A stretch of DNA of 64,000 bases from Alphaproteobacteria bacterium. GTDB lineage: Bacteria; Pseudomonadota; Alphaproteobacteria; Rhodospirillales; Rhodospirillaceae. A program made the translations under genes and the position numbers. Under the pieces are notes generated by a model that did not search any database, had not been told where the DNA came from, and saw only the letters and a list, made by a program, of their open reading frames with translations. The stretch covers positions 124,001 to 188,000 of the forward strand of contig JAURPI010000016.1 of assembly GCA_030835385.1 (NCBI GenBank). Reading direction: 5' to 3'. Positions 8,852 through 17,600 of the stretch are shown here, in pieces. Every line of letters starts with the position of its first letter. Positions within the stretch are counted from its first letter, which is position 1.

Positions 8852-8880
8852 ACGATTGCGAATCGTCAATGACGTCATTG
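8852..8880. promoter_or_regulatory. Two abutting palindromes upstream of gene 8947 (candidate operator)
   Basis: ACGATT-GCG-AATCGT (8852-8866) is a perfect inverted repeat with a 3-base spacer. It is followed without a gap by CAATGACGTCATTG (8867-8880), a perfect 14-base palindrome. They lie about 70 bases before the gene at 8947, where a repressor or activator could act. The regulator is unknown. Confidence 0.5.
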
Positions 8881-8946
8881 GATTGCACGGTCTAAACTGG
8901 TGATTAAAGTCGCAAAGACCTGAACGCGTATACAAAGGAGAACTTC

Positions 8947-9312
8947 ATGGTTGCCCTTCCAGGCTTGTTCGGCAAGGCGGAAAAAGTATGGATGCCAAAA
9001 GGACGCCCGTCGCCTTTCCATGATGGACCAACAAACGACCAACTCATGTCGATGGTGATGGCGTTGACCGTAGAGGTTTCAATACTTCGCGAACGATTGG
9101 ATACCCATGAGAGGGTTTCAGAGGCCAAAGGTGGTTTTGGAACCGGCGATGTTGAAGCTTATAATGCTGACGTTGAGGCCAATGCTGAACGCTCAAGTTT
9201 ACGCAGCCGTATAATGCACAAGGTGTTTCGTATTCTTCGTCAAGAAACAGCTCGCCTTGAAACGAAAGACGAAGATTACGATAAGATTATGAAAGAGTTT
9301 GACGACGTTTAA
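8947..9312 (+). CDS. Conserved hypothetical protein, charged, partner of the downstream methyltransferase
   Basis: I do not recognise this 121-residue protein. It is soluble, without signal peptide or membrane segment. Residues 1-30 are Gly/Pro-rich (LPGLFGKAEKVWMPKGRPSP); residues 33-60 (QLMSMVMALTVEVSILRERL) and 80-121 look helical and highly charged, ending KIMKEFDDV, so coiled-coil pairing is plausible. A strong ribosome-binding site (AAAGGAG, 6 bases before the ATG) supports the start. It lies 42 bases before a methyltransferase gene with its own good ribosome-binding site, and both follow the palindrome pair at 8852-8880, suggesting a two-gene regulated operon in which this could be a small accessory subunit. 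Confidence 0.7.
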   Translation: MVALPGLFGKAEKVWMPKGRPSPFHDGPTNDQLMSMVMALTVEVSILRERLDTHERVSEAKGGFGTGDVEAYNADVEANAERSSLRSRIMHKVFRILRQETARLETKDEDYDKIMKEFDDV

Positions 9313-9354
9313 CCCAAAAGACCGTCGACCGCTGTTTATCAGAAGGAAGAAATT

Positions 9355-10503
9355 ATGGATGCCCATCGCCCACACCCGATGATGCCCGAATCAAATCACG
9401 ATGAAATCGCTGAGCAACTCGCGATCGTCGACATGAAAATGTTTCTTGCCACCAAGCTCGACGGTGGCCAACGGACATTGCTTGAAAACAAAGTTCTTCC
9501 AGAATTCGAAAAGAAACATGGGCGTGAACCGCGCAATCATCAGGAATTACGCAAGGAAATGGAACCTGAAACTGCGTACCAAGCGTACGTGACAATGGTA
9601 TCCACCGCTCAAGATATGATGTGGGATGCAGTCGGCACCTGCGTCGATCGACAGATCGATGACCTGATGGATTTAGCTGAGATCGAAAACCCAAAAGGGT
9701 CGGTTCGCGTCAATCCAGATTTAGAAGTACCGCGTTATATTTCCGCGCAAGATATTCATCGCATGCCGGGCAATTATCACGGCACCTATGGCGAACGGGA
9801 TGTTCGCCAAGGCGCAGTGTTTGATCGTGGTGCCGTGGTCTATCAAATGGGCCGTAACGGCGGATACATGAATGATATTCGCGGTCATACCATCGTGTCC
9901 CACTACTTCTCGCGCTGGCCAGAAGGCAAACCTCTACGCATCCTTGATATGGGCTGTACCGTTGGTCACTCAACCTTGGCCATCGCCAGCTATTTTCCCG
10001 AAGCGGAGACTCATGCCATTGATGTGGGCGCAGGTATGATGCGCTATGCCCACGCTCGAGCGGAGCGCTTGAATATTCCCGTGCACTTCTCGCAGCAAAA
10101 CGCTGAATGTACCGACTTCGAAGACGAAAGCTTTGACCTCATTACATCGAGCGCAATGCTGCATGAGACATCTGGCAAGGCGTTGCCGAACATTCTGAAT
10201 GAAAGTCACCGACTGCTTAAGCCAGGTGGTGCCATGGTGCATCTCGAAGTGCCCGGGCGGTATGACGAGATGGACACCTGGAGCAGGATTCGTGGCGACT
10301 ATGAAATCCAGTACAACTACGAACCGTTCTGGAAAGGCGCGATCACGGCAGACTTCGATAAGTTGTGTAAAGACGCTAACTTCAATGACATCGCTGTCGG
10401 CTATCAAGATGCCACTGTGAAAGCTGAACGCGGCAACACAGAATTCGGTGGTCCGTCCAAAGGCGTGCACCGATCCTGGCTTATGATCTCAGGCGTGAAG
10501 TAA
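9355..10503 (+). CDS. Class I SAM-dependent methyltransferase with N-terminal helical extension
   Basis: The 382-residue protein has about 190 N-terminal residues of unknown fold (it begins MDAHRPHPMMPESNHDEIAE) followed by a Rossmann methyltransferase domain: motif I ILDMGCTVGHSTLAIA, acidic loop ETHAIDVGAGMM, and motif IV region DLITSSAMLHET with RLLKPGGAMVHLEVP. Motif I has GCTVG rather than the usual GCGxG. The N-terminal region includes KFEKKHGREPR-like charged helices and a YHGTYGERDVRQGAV segment, and may bind the substrate. The methyl acceptor is unknown. The ribosome-binding site AAGGAAG supports the ATG at 9355. Its 3' end overlaps the convergent hemW by 15 bases. Confidence 0.85.
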   Translation: MDAHRPHPMMPESNHDEIAEQLAIVDMKMFLATKLDGGQRTLLENKVLPEFEKKHGREPRNHQELRKEMEPETAYQAYVTMVSTAQDMMWDAVGTCVDRQIDDLMDLAEIENPKGSVRVNPDLEVPRYISAQDIHRMPGNYHGTYGERDVRQGAVFDRGAVVYQMGRNGGYMNDIRGHTIVSHYFSRWPEGKPLRILDMGCTVGHSTLAIASYFPEAETHAIDVGAGMMRYAHARAERLNIPVHFSQQNAECTDFEDESFDLITSSAMLHETSGKALPNILNESHRLLKPGGAMVHLEVPGRYDEMDTWSRIRGDYEIQYNYEPFWKGAITADFDKLCKDANFNDIAVGYQDATVKAERGNTEFGGPSKGVHRSWLMISGVK

Positions 10504-11685
10504 GACCGCTTCTACAATACCGTTCAGGACCAATCGTCCTCGCCGTGTGGTTTGAACGACGTCCGGTGTAACGGTCAGAAAGCCTTCATTTTCTAGAGAC
10601 GTGATGGCGTCTTTGGAGACGACGTCGTAACGAGAAATGCCGGTGCTGCGTTCTAGGTGCGCGAGATCAAGTCCACTATTGAGGCGCAAGGCCAGCATAA
10701 CCATTTCCTCAGCTCGCTGATGCGCCGTTAGCTTCGTTTGGCTCTGACTGCCGTGACCGTCGGCGGCCACACGTTTCAGCCATTGTGCAGGCGGTTTCAA
10801 GCGCTGGGTTGCGAGAACGTTGCCTTCGTTATTGATCCGCCCATGGGCGCCGGGCCCGATACCCGCATACGCTCCACCTTGCCACACATGAACGTTGTGG
10901 CGGCATGCATCGCCGACCCGCGCGTGGTTGGACACCTCGTACGCAGGCAACCCTGCGGCTGACAAAATATTTTGGGTCAAGTCAAACAAACCCGAACCGC
11001 TATCTTCATCTGGTAGCGTGAAGGCGCCGCGATCAAATTCCGTTTTAAACGGTGTGTGCTCTTCGATGGTCAATTGATAACAAGACAAATGACCGCCGCC
11101 TGCACCGTCTAGCAATTCTATGGCCTGAGACAGTTCAGTTTTCCATTGGTCAGCGGTCTGTCCTGGCCGGGCATAGATCAAATCAAAGGACAGACGATCA
11201 AAAACATCCCCAGCTCTTTGAATAGCAAGACGTGCATCCTTAGTTGTGTGCCGGCGACCGAGAAATTTGAGTTGTTCATCATCTAGGCTTTGAACGCCGA
11301 GAGACAAACGATTTATGCCAGCTTCTTGAAACGCAAGGAATCGATCTGAATCAACAGTTCCTGGGTTTGCTTCTAGATTGACTTCTAAACGATCAACTGG
11401 CTGCCAGTGTGTTTTCGCAGCGTCGATCACTGCCTTGGCTGTTGACGCATCCATCAGAGATGGTGTGCCGCCGCCGAAGAAAATCGATTGTAGCTTTGCG
11501 CCTGAATTTCTCTGCGCTTCAAACGCAAGTTCTTTTAAGAGCGCGTCCTGCCATTCACCATGATCGACTTTATCAACTACATGGCTATTGAAATCGCAGT
11601 AAGGGCATTTTGAAATACAAAAGGGCCAATGCACATATAGAGCAAGATCCGTTTCCTCTGAAACACTGGAGTCAGACTGCGTCAT
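10489..11685 (-). CDS. hemW: Radical SAM heme chaperone HemW
   Basis: HemW, often annotated as an oxygen-independent coproporphyrinogen oxidase, binds heme and a [4Fe-4S] cluster and inserts heme into respiratory enzymes. The 398-residue product has the radical SAM motif [16 protein letters not shown] (Cys-x3-Cys-x2-Cys), followed by [12 protein letters not shown], the SAM-binding NLEANPGT, and [12 protein letters not shown], and a HemN-like C-terminal domain ([10 protein letters not shown]). Absence of the HemN N-terminal arm and the link to rdgB favour HemW. The ATG overlaps the rdgB stop (ATGA at 11685), giving translational coupling. Confidence 0.93.
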   Translation of the reverse strand: MTQSDSSVSEETDLALYVHWPFCISKCPYCDFNSHVVDKVDHGEWQDALLKELAFEAQRNSGAKLQSIFFGGGTPSLMDASTAKAVIDAAKTHWQPVDRLEVNLEANPGTVDSDRFLAFQEAGINRLSLGVQSLDDEQLKFLGRRHTTKDARLAIQRAGDVFDRLSFDLIYARPGQTADQWKTELSQAIELLDGAGGGHLSCYQLTIEEHTPFKTEFDRGAFTLPDEDSGSGLFDLTQNILSAAGLPAYEVSNHARVGDACRHNVHVWQGGAYAGIGPGAHGRINNEGNVLATQRLKPPAQWLKRVAADGHGSQSQTKLTAHQRAEEMVMLALRLNSGLDLAHLERSTGISRYDVVSKDAITSLENEGFLTVTPDVVQTTRRGRLVLNGIVEAVLLHA

Positions 11686-12281
11686 GCGAAGCAGGCAGGT
11701 ACCAATTTTGAAAACGCGTCGGCGCGATGACTCATGTCATGCTTCTTATCTGGATCCATTTCCGCAAAAGTAATGTCATAGCCATCGGGAACAAAAATCG
11801 GGTCATAGCCAAATCCTTTGTCGCCGCGCTGGGGAAATGTCAGAACTCCCGAAACCGTGCCTTCGAAAGTTTCGCAATGGCCGTCTGGCCAGGCCAACGT
11901 GAGCGCACACACAAATTTGGCTGAGCGGTCTGCCGCGTCTCCCAATTCCGATTCAATTTTGCGCATAGCCATATCGAAATCTTTGTCTGGTCCTGCCCAG
12001 CGCGCCGAGTAAATTCCTGGCGCACCGTTCAGTGCTGATACGGCTAATCCAGAGTCGTCCGCCAAGGCGACGGCATTTGCGGCCCGCGCTGATGCCAGCG
12101 CTTTGAGTTCTGCATTGGCTATAAAAGTCAAACCCGTTTCTTCGGGTTCTGGTAAGTCTAGATCACCAGCTGAGACCACATCTGCTTGAAATGGGGCCAG
12201 TAGCTCTTTTATCTCACGAACCTTGCCGGGGTTGTGACTGGCGACAATCAGACGTCCGCCTTCAAAGTGTCGGTGGCTCAT
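11682..12281 (-). CDS. rdgB: Non-canonical purine NTP pyrophosphatase RdgB/HAM1
   Basis: RdgB hydrolyses dITP, XTP and related damaged purine triphosphates to monophosphates, keeping them out of DNA. The 199-residue protein shows the family motifs: [18 protein letters not shown] at the N-terminus, [15 protein letters not shown], the Asp-Asp-Ser-Gly metal site [20 protein letters not shown], and [12 protein letters not shown] with [19 protein letters not shown] near the C-terminus. The start ATG at 12281 lies 15 bases after the rph stop and the end overlaps hemW, so rph-rdgB-hemW form one operon. No abnormality is seen. Confidence 0.96.
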   Translation of the reverse strand: MSHRHFEGGRLIVASHNPGKVREIKELLAPFQADVVSAGDLDLPEPEETGLTFIANAELKALASARAANAVALADDSGLAVSALNGAPGIYSARWAGPDKDFDMAMRKIESELGDAADRSAKFVCALTLAWPDGHCETFEGTVSGVLTFPQRGDKGFGYDPIFVPDGYDITFAEMDPDKKHDMSHRADAFSKLVPACFA

Positions 12282-12296
12282 CGCAGTAATGTTCGG

Positions 12297-13028
12297 TTAC
12301 GCGGACGCTGTCACGGCGTCGAGAGCAGCTTGTTGCATCCGCACCAAATCCGCACATCCTGCTTGCGCAAGCTCCAATAGACCCTGGAACTCTTCTGCGG
12401 TGAACGGGTCCTCTTCGGCGGTGCCTTGTATCTCTACAATCCGGCCCGAACCGGTGAGGACAAAATTGGCATCTGCCTGCGCGTTGGAATCTTCGGCGTA
12501 GTCCAAGTCCAAGACCGGTGTGCCGTTGTAAATCCCACAAGAAACAGCAGCGACAGGTTCCGAAAAGGGCATTACTGTCATGACGCCAAGGTCCATCATC
12601 CGTGTAAAAGCCTGATGCAGGGCCAGATAGGCTCCGGTAATTGAGGCAGTCCGAGTGCCGCCGTCAGCTTGCAGCACGTCACAGTCAACACGCACCTGAA
12701 CCTCACCAAAGCCATCCATCTTCACCACCGACCGTAAAGCGCGGCCAATTAGCCTTTGAATTTCTTGAGTTCGGCCCGACTGCCGGCCTTTGGCCGCCTC
12801 CCGCGCGGTTCGGGTGTTGGTTGAGCGTGGCAGCATGCCGTACTCGGCGGTAATCCAGCCTTTGCCCGTGCCTCTCATCCAGCCCGGTACATTTTCTTCA
12901 ACGCTCGCGGCACAAAGCACATGCGTATCGCCAAATTTAACCAAGCAAGAGCCTTCGGCGTGCTTTGCAAATCCGAGCTCAAAAGTGACGGGTCGTAAGT
13001 CGTTGGGGGTGCGGCCTGAGGGGCGCAT
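12297..13028 (-). CDS. rph: Ribonuclease PH
   Basis: RNase PH is the phosphorolytic 3'-to-5' exoribonuclease that trims tRNA precursors. The 243-residue product begins [20 protein letters not shown] and contains the signature segments [34 protein letters not shown], the phosphate-binding [18 protein letters not shown], and [20 protein letters not shown]. The length and motif spacing are normal and the C-terminus is complete, so it should be active. The ribosome-binding site CAGGAG lies 8 bases before the ATG at 13028. It is divergent from hrcA across a 176-base interval and heads the rph-rdgB-hemW operon. Confidence 0.96.
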   Translation of the reverse strand: MRPSGRTPNDLRPVTFELGFAKHAEGSCLVKFGDTHVLCAASVEENVPGWMRGTGKGWITAEYGMLPRSTNTRTAREAAKGRQSGRTQEIQRLIGRALRSVVKMDGFGEVQVRVDCDVLQADGGTRTASITGAYLALHQAFTRMMDLGVMTVMPFSEPVAAVSCGIYNGTPVLDLDYAEDSNAQADANFVLTGSGRIVEIQGTAEEDPFTAEEFQGLLELAQAGCADLVRMQQAALDAVTASA

Positions 13029-13168
13029 AGATGGTCTCCTGTTATGCGCCGGGGCTCCGGCACCAAATGTCGGGTCTCCAATACCCGGTCAAGGGCCCCA
13101 GGAACAAGCTTTGTAAATATAAACTGGCGGAATTAGGGCTAATTCGGGCACCAGGCATCGCCGATTTA

Positions 13169-13204
13169 TTGACGGCTGAGCACCCCTTCCTTACATAGCC
13201 GGGC
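13169..13204 (+). promoter_or_regulatory. Sigma-70-type promoter of hrcA-grpE, leaderless start likely
   Basis: TTGACG (13169-13174) and TACATA (13192-13197) are separated by exactly 17 bases. The expected transcription start, about 7 bases downstream, falls at 13203-13205, on or next to the hrcA ATG (13205), and no Shine-Dalgarno sequence is present. No CIRCE element (TTAGCACTC and its complement) is visible here. Confidence 0.6.
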
Positions 13205-14290
13205 ATGGTTACACATTTGCATCAGCCACGCGGCACGGGTACGGACCCTGTTTTCGAGCTCAATGCCCGGTCACGTGAGGTCTTCCGACAGATTGTCGAT
13301 GCTTATGTGGAAACCGGGGAGCCCATTGGGTCCCGGACCATTGCGCGCAAATTAGATGGCAGTCTGTCGCCTGCAACCATCCGCAATGTCATGTCCGATC
13401 TTGAAATTGCAGGACTGTTGTTCGCGCCGCATACCTCTGCCGGGCGCTTGCCAACGGAAGAGGGTTTGAGATTGTTTGTCTCGGGACTCCTTCAAGTCGG
13501 CGGACTTGATTCCGACGAGCGTCAAGAAATTGAAGCCCAGTGTGCGGCTTCTGGGAAGTCTATCCAGGAAGTCTTGGAAGGGGCGTCTACAACGCTGTCC
13601 GGGTTGACCAGCCAAGCGGGTCTGGTGATGGCGCCCAAATCGGAAGATGCGCTTAAACATATCGAGTTTGTCAGTCTGGCGCCTGGTCGGGCGTTGGTGG
13701 TGATGGTCTCAGAATCAGGCTTGGTCGAGAATCGTGTGATCGAGGTTCCAGATGGGCTGCCGCCTTCTGCGTTAATTGAAGCGGGCAATTTTTTGTCGGC
13801 GCGTCTCCGAGGCCAAACTCTTGGTGAAGCCAAAGGCAATATCCTGGCTGATCTTGAACAACGCCGGGCACAGCTTGACGAGATTACCTCCCGCCTTGTT
13901 GAGACCGGGCTTGCGACGTGGTCAGGGGATCAAACAGCTGGTGGATCGTTGATCATCCGGGGACAGGCTAACCTTCTCAATGATGTCACCGCCCTCGAAG
14001 ACTTAGAACGCGTTCGTCATCTGTTTGAGGTATTGGAAACCCGCGAGCAAATGGTCCGACTGGTCGATTTGGTCGGAGATGCGGAAGGCGTTCAGATTTT
14101 TATCGGCGCACAAAACGAATTGTTCAACTTAGCCGGTTGTTCAATGGTGGTCGCACCGTTTAAGAACGGCAGAGAACAAATCGTTGGCGCCGTGGGAGTG
14201 ATTGGCCCCACGCGTATCAACTATGCGCGCATTATTCCGATGGTGGACTACACGGCCAAAGTTGTTGGTCGCCTGCTCGGACAAGCTTAA
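13205..14290 (+). CDS. hrcA: Heat-inducible transcription repressor HrcA
   Basis: HrcA represses chaperone operons by binding CIRCE operators, with GroEL as its folding sensor. The 361-residue product has an N-terminal winged helix (SREVFRQIVDAYVETGEPIGS and SPATIRNVMSDLEIAGLLFAPHTSAGRLPTE, shown here in part by position 20-85), a GAF-like dimerization domain with LNDVTALEDLERVRHLFEVLE, and a C-terminal VQIFIGAQNELFNLAGCSMV and IGPTRINYARIIPMVDYTA. All are diagnostic. It is the first gene of hrcA-grpE. I found no CIRCE copy upstream of hrcA, dnaK or grpE, so its target, probably groESL, is elsewhere. Confidence 0.95.
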   Translation: MVTHLHQPRGTGTDPVFELNARSREVFRQIVDAYVETGEPIGSRTIARKLDGSLSPATIRNVMSDLEIAGLLFAPHTSAGRLPTEEGLRLFVSGLLQVGGLDSDERQEIEAQCAASGKSIQEVLEGASTTLSGLTSQAGLVMAPKSEDALKHIEFVSLAPGRALVVMVSESGLVENRVIEVPDGLPPSALIEAGNFLSARLRGQTLGEAKGNILADLEQRRAQLDEITSRLVETGLATWSGDQTAGGSLIIRGQANLLNDVTALEDLERVRHLFEVLETREQMVRLVDLVGDAEGVQIFIGAQNELFNLAGCSMVVAPFKNGREQIVGAVGVIGPTRINYARIIPMVDYTAKVVGRLLGQA

Positions 14291-14316
14291 ACACTAAGAC
14301 ACAGGACACGCTTTGT

Positions 14317-15006
14317 ATGTCAGATACTGATCCCAAATCCGAAGACCCCATACCAGAGGGTGAAGCCCCTGAGGCGGAAGAAGCAGTTGTTGAAGAGGTA
14401 ATGACGGAAGACCCGGATGCGGCGGAAACGTCTAGCGAAGCGGAAAGTGCTGAAGAAAATCCGCCAACGCCGGAAGAGCGCATAGCTCAATTGGAAGCGG
14501 CTCTGGCCGATGCGCACAGAAACCGGCTATTGGCGCTGGCTGAAGCCGAAAATGCAGGAAAGCGGGCAGACAAACGAATTTCAGACAACGCGAAGTATGC
14601 GACGTCGAACATCTGCAAAGCAATTTTGCAGGTCGCCGATAATCTGGAGCGAGCCTTACTGGCTGCGCCGGAAGATAAGAGAGCCAACAATGATCTCGTC
14701 AAAAACTTGGCTGTCGGCGTTGAGATGACCGGTAAAGAGCTGGAGACAGTGCTCGAAAATCAGGGTGTAAAAAAGTTCGTGTCTCTTGATCAACCCTTTG
14801 ACGCAAACCAGCACCAAGCCATGCAGGAAGTTGAGCGTACAGACGTACCGACCGGAACCATCGTCCAGGTGGTTCAAGAAGGGTATATGATGGCCGACCG
14901 CTTGCTCCGGCCCGCGATGGTGGTCATTGCTAAGGGTGGTCCCAAACGGGAAGCCGTCGAGGCCGACGCCAAGGACGAAAACGCCAGCGTGGATACATCA
15001 GCCTAG
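14317..15006 (+). CDS. grpE: Nucleotide exchange factor GrpE
   Basis: GrpE releases ADP from DnaK during the chaperone cycle. The 229-residue protein starts with a long acidic, low-complexity tail (residues 1-50, rich in Glu/Ala/Pro), then the long coiled-coil helix (RIAQLEAALADAHRNRLLAL, AENAGKRADKRISDNAKY) and a C-terminal beta domain with GVKKFVSLDQPFDANQHQAM, the signature GTIVQVVQEGYMMADRLLRP and AMVVIAKG. It lies 26 bases after hrcA on the same strand and is followed by a short terminator hairpin at 15006-15029, so hrcA-grpE form the operon. dnaKJ is separate, about 6.7 kb away. Confidence 0.95.
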   Translation: MSDTDPKSEDPIPEGEAPEAEEAVVEEVMTEDPDAAETSSEAESAEENPPTPEERIAQLEAALADAHRNRLLALAEAENAGKRADKRISDNAKYATSNICKAILQVADNLERALLAAPEDKRANNDLVKNLAVGVEMTGKELETVLENQGVKKFVSLDQPFDANQHQAMQEVERTDVPTGTIVQVVQEGYMMADRLLRPAMVVIAKGGPKREAVEADAKDENASVDTSA

Positions 15007-15029
15007 ATCAGCAGAGCTGATCACATTTT
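15006..15029 (+). terminator. Intrinsic terminator of hrcA-grpE
   Basis: A 7-bp perfect stem GATCAGC-AGA-GCTGATC (15006-15022) starts at the last base of the grpE stop codon and is followed by ACATTTTG. The short T tract makes it a moderate terminator. It separates grpE from the sorbosone dehydrogenase/ASCH operon. Confidence 0.55.
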
Positions 15030-15112
15030 GGAGTGACGGAGTTTGGTCAGCTTGAACTGATGCCAAGCCCGTGCGACGACTCTCTTCCAGCTTAGGATTT
15101 AGGAGAGCCGTT

Positions 15113-16369
15113 ATGGTCGTTCGTCTGATACCAGTACTTTTTGGCGTTTTGGTTAGTTTGAGTCTGGCGCTGCCCTCAGGTGCAGCACCGCTAGACCAGA
15201 CCGTTGGGCAAGTCCTTCGAATCGATATTGATCGACTGGCCGCGCCTAACCCTGACACGGACCGTCGTCCGCGAGAGATGAATTTTTCTCGCCCGCGCCC
15301 CCGAACAGCCGATGACATACCCAATGTTCCAGAGGGTTTTTCAATCGACCTCTTTGCAGAGGGGCTTGTCCATGCCCGCAACATGGTGCTCGCTCCCAAT
15401 GGTGATGTCTTTATCGCTGAACCGACAGCGGGCCGCATAACGGTTCTGCGTGATGCCGACGGAGATGGTGTTGCAGAGGACATATTTACCTTCGTCGATA
15501 ACCTAAATATGCCTCACGGAATCGCATTTACAGACGATGCTGTATTGATTGGCGACAAAGTTGGCGTTCGCAAATACCCGAACAGCGCGGATGGCAATTA
15601 CTCGCCGTCCTCCAGCCAATTGCTCACACCACTTGGGGCGTTGGGACCACCAGATATGCGGTTCCATTGGGCGCGAAACGTCGTCGTTCATCCTGACGGA
15701 TCCCGATTTTATGTTGGAATTGGGTCAGCCAGTAACATCGGCGAAGATCCGCTGCCCCACGCAACCATACAAGAATTCCCCATCAACGGTGGCCCGGGCC
15801 GAACATTTGCCTCCGGCATGCGGGTACCAACTGGCGTATTGTTTTATCCTGGTACGACCGACCTCTATACGGTTGTGAACGAACGCGACCGACAAGGCGA
15901 CGAGTTGGTACCAGACTATTTCACGCGTGTTCCTGAGGGGGCGTTCTTTGGCTGGCCATACAGCTATATGGGATCAAACCCTCAACCTGGTTTCGCCGAC
16001 AAAAGACCAGATCTTGTAAAGACGGCTATCCGCCCTGATGTTCCATTTCTGTCGCACTCAGCGGCGATCAGTTTTGCGTTTTATACGGCCGATAAGTTTC
16101 CCGAAAAGTATCGCCGCGGTGCATTCGTAACCCTCCACGGATCATGGAATGCTAATCGACCGCGCGGCTACACATTGGTTTATGTTCCCTTTAGAAATGG
16201 CAAGCCCACTGGCTCCTATGAAGTTTTTGCCACTGGGTTTTGGAACGGTGACGCTGAGAACAGCCAAGTTTGGGGCCGTCCAGCGGGCGTCGTCATGTTG
16301 ACCGATGGCAGCCTTCTTCTCTCAGACGACGTTGGTCAAACTGTTTGGAGAATCTCCTATGAGGGCTAG
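15113..16369 (+). CDS. Exported sorbosone dehydrogenase-like beta-propeller protein (copy 1)
   Basis: The 418-residue product is a secreted protein of the L-sorbosone/PQQ-type sugar dehydrogenase family, a six-bladed beta-propeller likely acting in the periplasm. A signal peptide (MVVRLIPVLFGVLVSLSLAL, cleaved near SGA) precedes GFSIDLFAEGLVHARNMVLA, the EF-hand-like calcium loop DADGDGVAED, MPHGIAF, FYPGTTDLYTVVNERD with a calcium/PQQ-type RQGDELVPDYF, GWPYSYMGSNPQP, and VTLHGSWNANRPRGY. An in-frame GTG at 15071 exists, but the ATG at 15113 has AGGAG 6 to 7 bases upstream. The cofactor (PQQ or none) and substrate cannot be read from sequence. Its stop overlaps the start of copy 2 by 11 bases. 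Confidence 0.85.
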   Translation: MVVRLIPVLFGVLVSLSLALPSGAAPLDQTVGQVLRIDIDRLAAPNPDTDRRPREMNFSRPRPRTADDIPNVPEGFSIDLFAEGLVHARNMVLAPNGDVFIAEPTAGRITVLRDADGDGVAEDIFTFVDNLNMPHGIAFTDDAVLIGDKVGVRKYPNSADGNYSPSSSQLLTPLGALGPPDMRFHWARNVVVHPDGSRFYVGIGSASNIGEDPLPHATIQEFPINGGPGRTFASGMRVPTGVLFYPGTTDLYTVVNERDRQGDELVPDYFTRVPEGAFFGWPYSYMGSNPQPGFADKRPDLVKTAIRPDVPFLSHSAAISFAFYTADKFPEKYRRGAFVTLHGSWNANRPRGYTLVYVPFRNGKPTGSYEVFATGFWNGDAENSQVWGRPAGVVMLTDGSLLLSDDVGQTVWRISYEG

Positions 16370-17600
16370 CTGTCGCGCTCTGTTGGCGTGTGGCCTCCTG
16401 TTTGCTTCGACGGCTGCCTACGCAGATGAGTTGTTTGAACAAATACCGGGGACTGTGATCTCGATTGATTTTGCGGTATTGCCACAACCGTATTCACCGG
16501 CCAGCCCGGCCAATCCACCCCGCACCATACCTAAACCAGTGCGGGCAATGCCTACAGTTCTGCCAGGCTTCACCGTCAACGAGTTTGCTCACGGACTTAA
16601 GAATGCCCGAAATTTAAAAGTCGCGCCCGATGGTACGGTGTTTCTCAGTGAGCCTCGTATCGGGCAAATAACATTATTGCGTGATGCAGACGGCGATGGT
16701 CGTGCAGAAACAATCAGGGCTTTTGCAGATGGATTCCGTAATCCCCACGGCATCGCTATTGGTGACGGCTTCATCTTGGTTGGTGATCTAAACGCCGTGT
16801 GGCGATTGCCTTTTGTTTCTGGTGATACCAAGGCTACTGCCGAACCGAGTCAGGTTACGCCGCGCCGTGCCCTTGGTGATCCCAGCGGTCATTCCACGCG
16901 CAATGTCGTGCTGCACCCAGATGGCACACGTTTCTATGTGGCTATTGGTAGCCGCGGAAATATTGCTGAAGAACCGCTACCGCGCGCCACGATTCAAGAA
17001 TTCCAAATCGATGGGTCAGGCCAGCGCACCTTTGCGACGGGGCTGCGCAACCCAGTCGGTACGGAGTTTTACCCGGGAACGACTGATCTCTATACGGTGG
17101 TCAATGAGCGGGACGGACTCCAAGATGAGCTTGTGCCGGAATATATGACTCGTGTGCAGGACGGTGGTTTCTACGGATGGCCATATAGCTATCTCGGCAG
17201 CAATCCGCAGCCGAATTTTGCAGATCGTAAACCCGAGTTGGTAGCATCTGCTTTGGTTCCAGATACTTTGTTTCGCTCGCATTCCGCGCCTATTGGTCTG
17301 ACCTTCTACACAGCGAAACATTTTCCCGCTGCTTATCAAGGTGGCGCCTTCGTCACACTGCATGGCTCTTGGAATGCCGCACAGCCACGCGGGTACAATG
17401 TCGTGTACGTGCCGTTTGAAAACGGTCAATCAAAGAATGAGTACACAGTGTTTGCATCTGGTTTTTGGGCGCGTGGCGAAGACCGCGCTCAGGTCTGGGG
17501 GCGACCAAGTGGTATTGCTGTCGCCGCTGACGGCGCCTTATTGATCGCCGATGACGTCAGTCAAACCATATGGCGTGTAAGCTACGAAGGGAAGGGGTGA
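16359..17600 (+). CDS. Exported sorbosone dehydrogenase-like beta-propeller protein (copy 2)
   Basis: This 413-residue product is a tandem paralogue of the preceding protein, with an independent signal peptide (MRASCRALLACGLLFASTAA, likely cleaved after AYA). It has the same blades and motifs: GFTVNEFAHGLKNARNLKVA, the loop DADGDGRAET, NPHGIAI, RNVVLHPDGTRFYVAIGS, FYPGTTDLYTVVNERD, GWPYSYLGSNPQP and VTLHGSWNAAQPRGY. The ATG at 16359 has GGAG 8 bases upstream and lies inside the 3' end of copy 1, so the two are translationally coupled. The stop (TGATG) shares one base with the next start. The two propellers may form a heteromer or have split substrate preference; this is inference. Confidence 0.85.
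   Translation: MRASCRALLACGLLFASTAAYADELFEQIPGTVISIDFAVLPQPYSPASPANPPRTIPKPVRAMPTVLPGFTVNEFAHGLKNARNLKVAPDGTVFLSEPRIGQITLLRDADGDGRAETIRAFADGFRNPHGIAIGDGFILVGDLNAVWRLPFVSGDTKATAEPSQVTPRRALGDPSGHSTRNVVLHPDGTRFYVAIGSRGNIAEEPLPRATIQEFQIDGSGQRTFATGLRNPVGTEFYPGTTDLYTVVNERDGLQDELVPEYMTRVQDGGFYGWPYSYLGSNPQPNFADRKPELVASALVPDTLFRSHSAPIGLTFYTAKHFPAAYQGGAFVTLHGSWNAAQPRGYNVVYVPFENGQSKNEYTVFASGFWARGEDRAQVWGRPSGIAVAADGALLIADDVSQTIWRVSYEGKG

Noticed and set aside
10489-10503. Overlap of the methyltransferase and hemW as a misassembly
   Set aside because: Short convergent overlaps are common in dense genomes and both proteins end normally.
13029-13204. CIRCE operator upstream of hrcA
   Set aside because: No TTAGCACTC-N9-GAGTGCTAA or close relative was found here or before dnaK.
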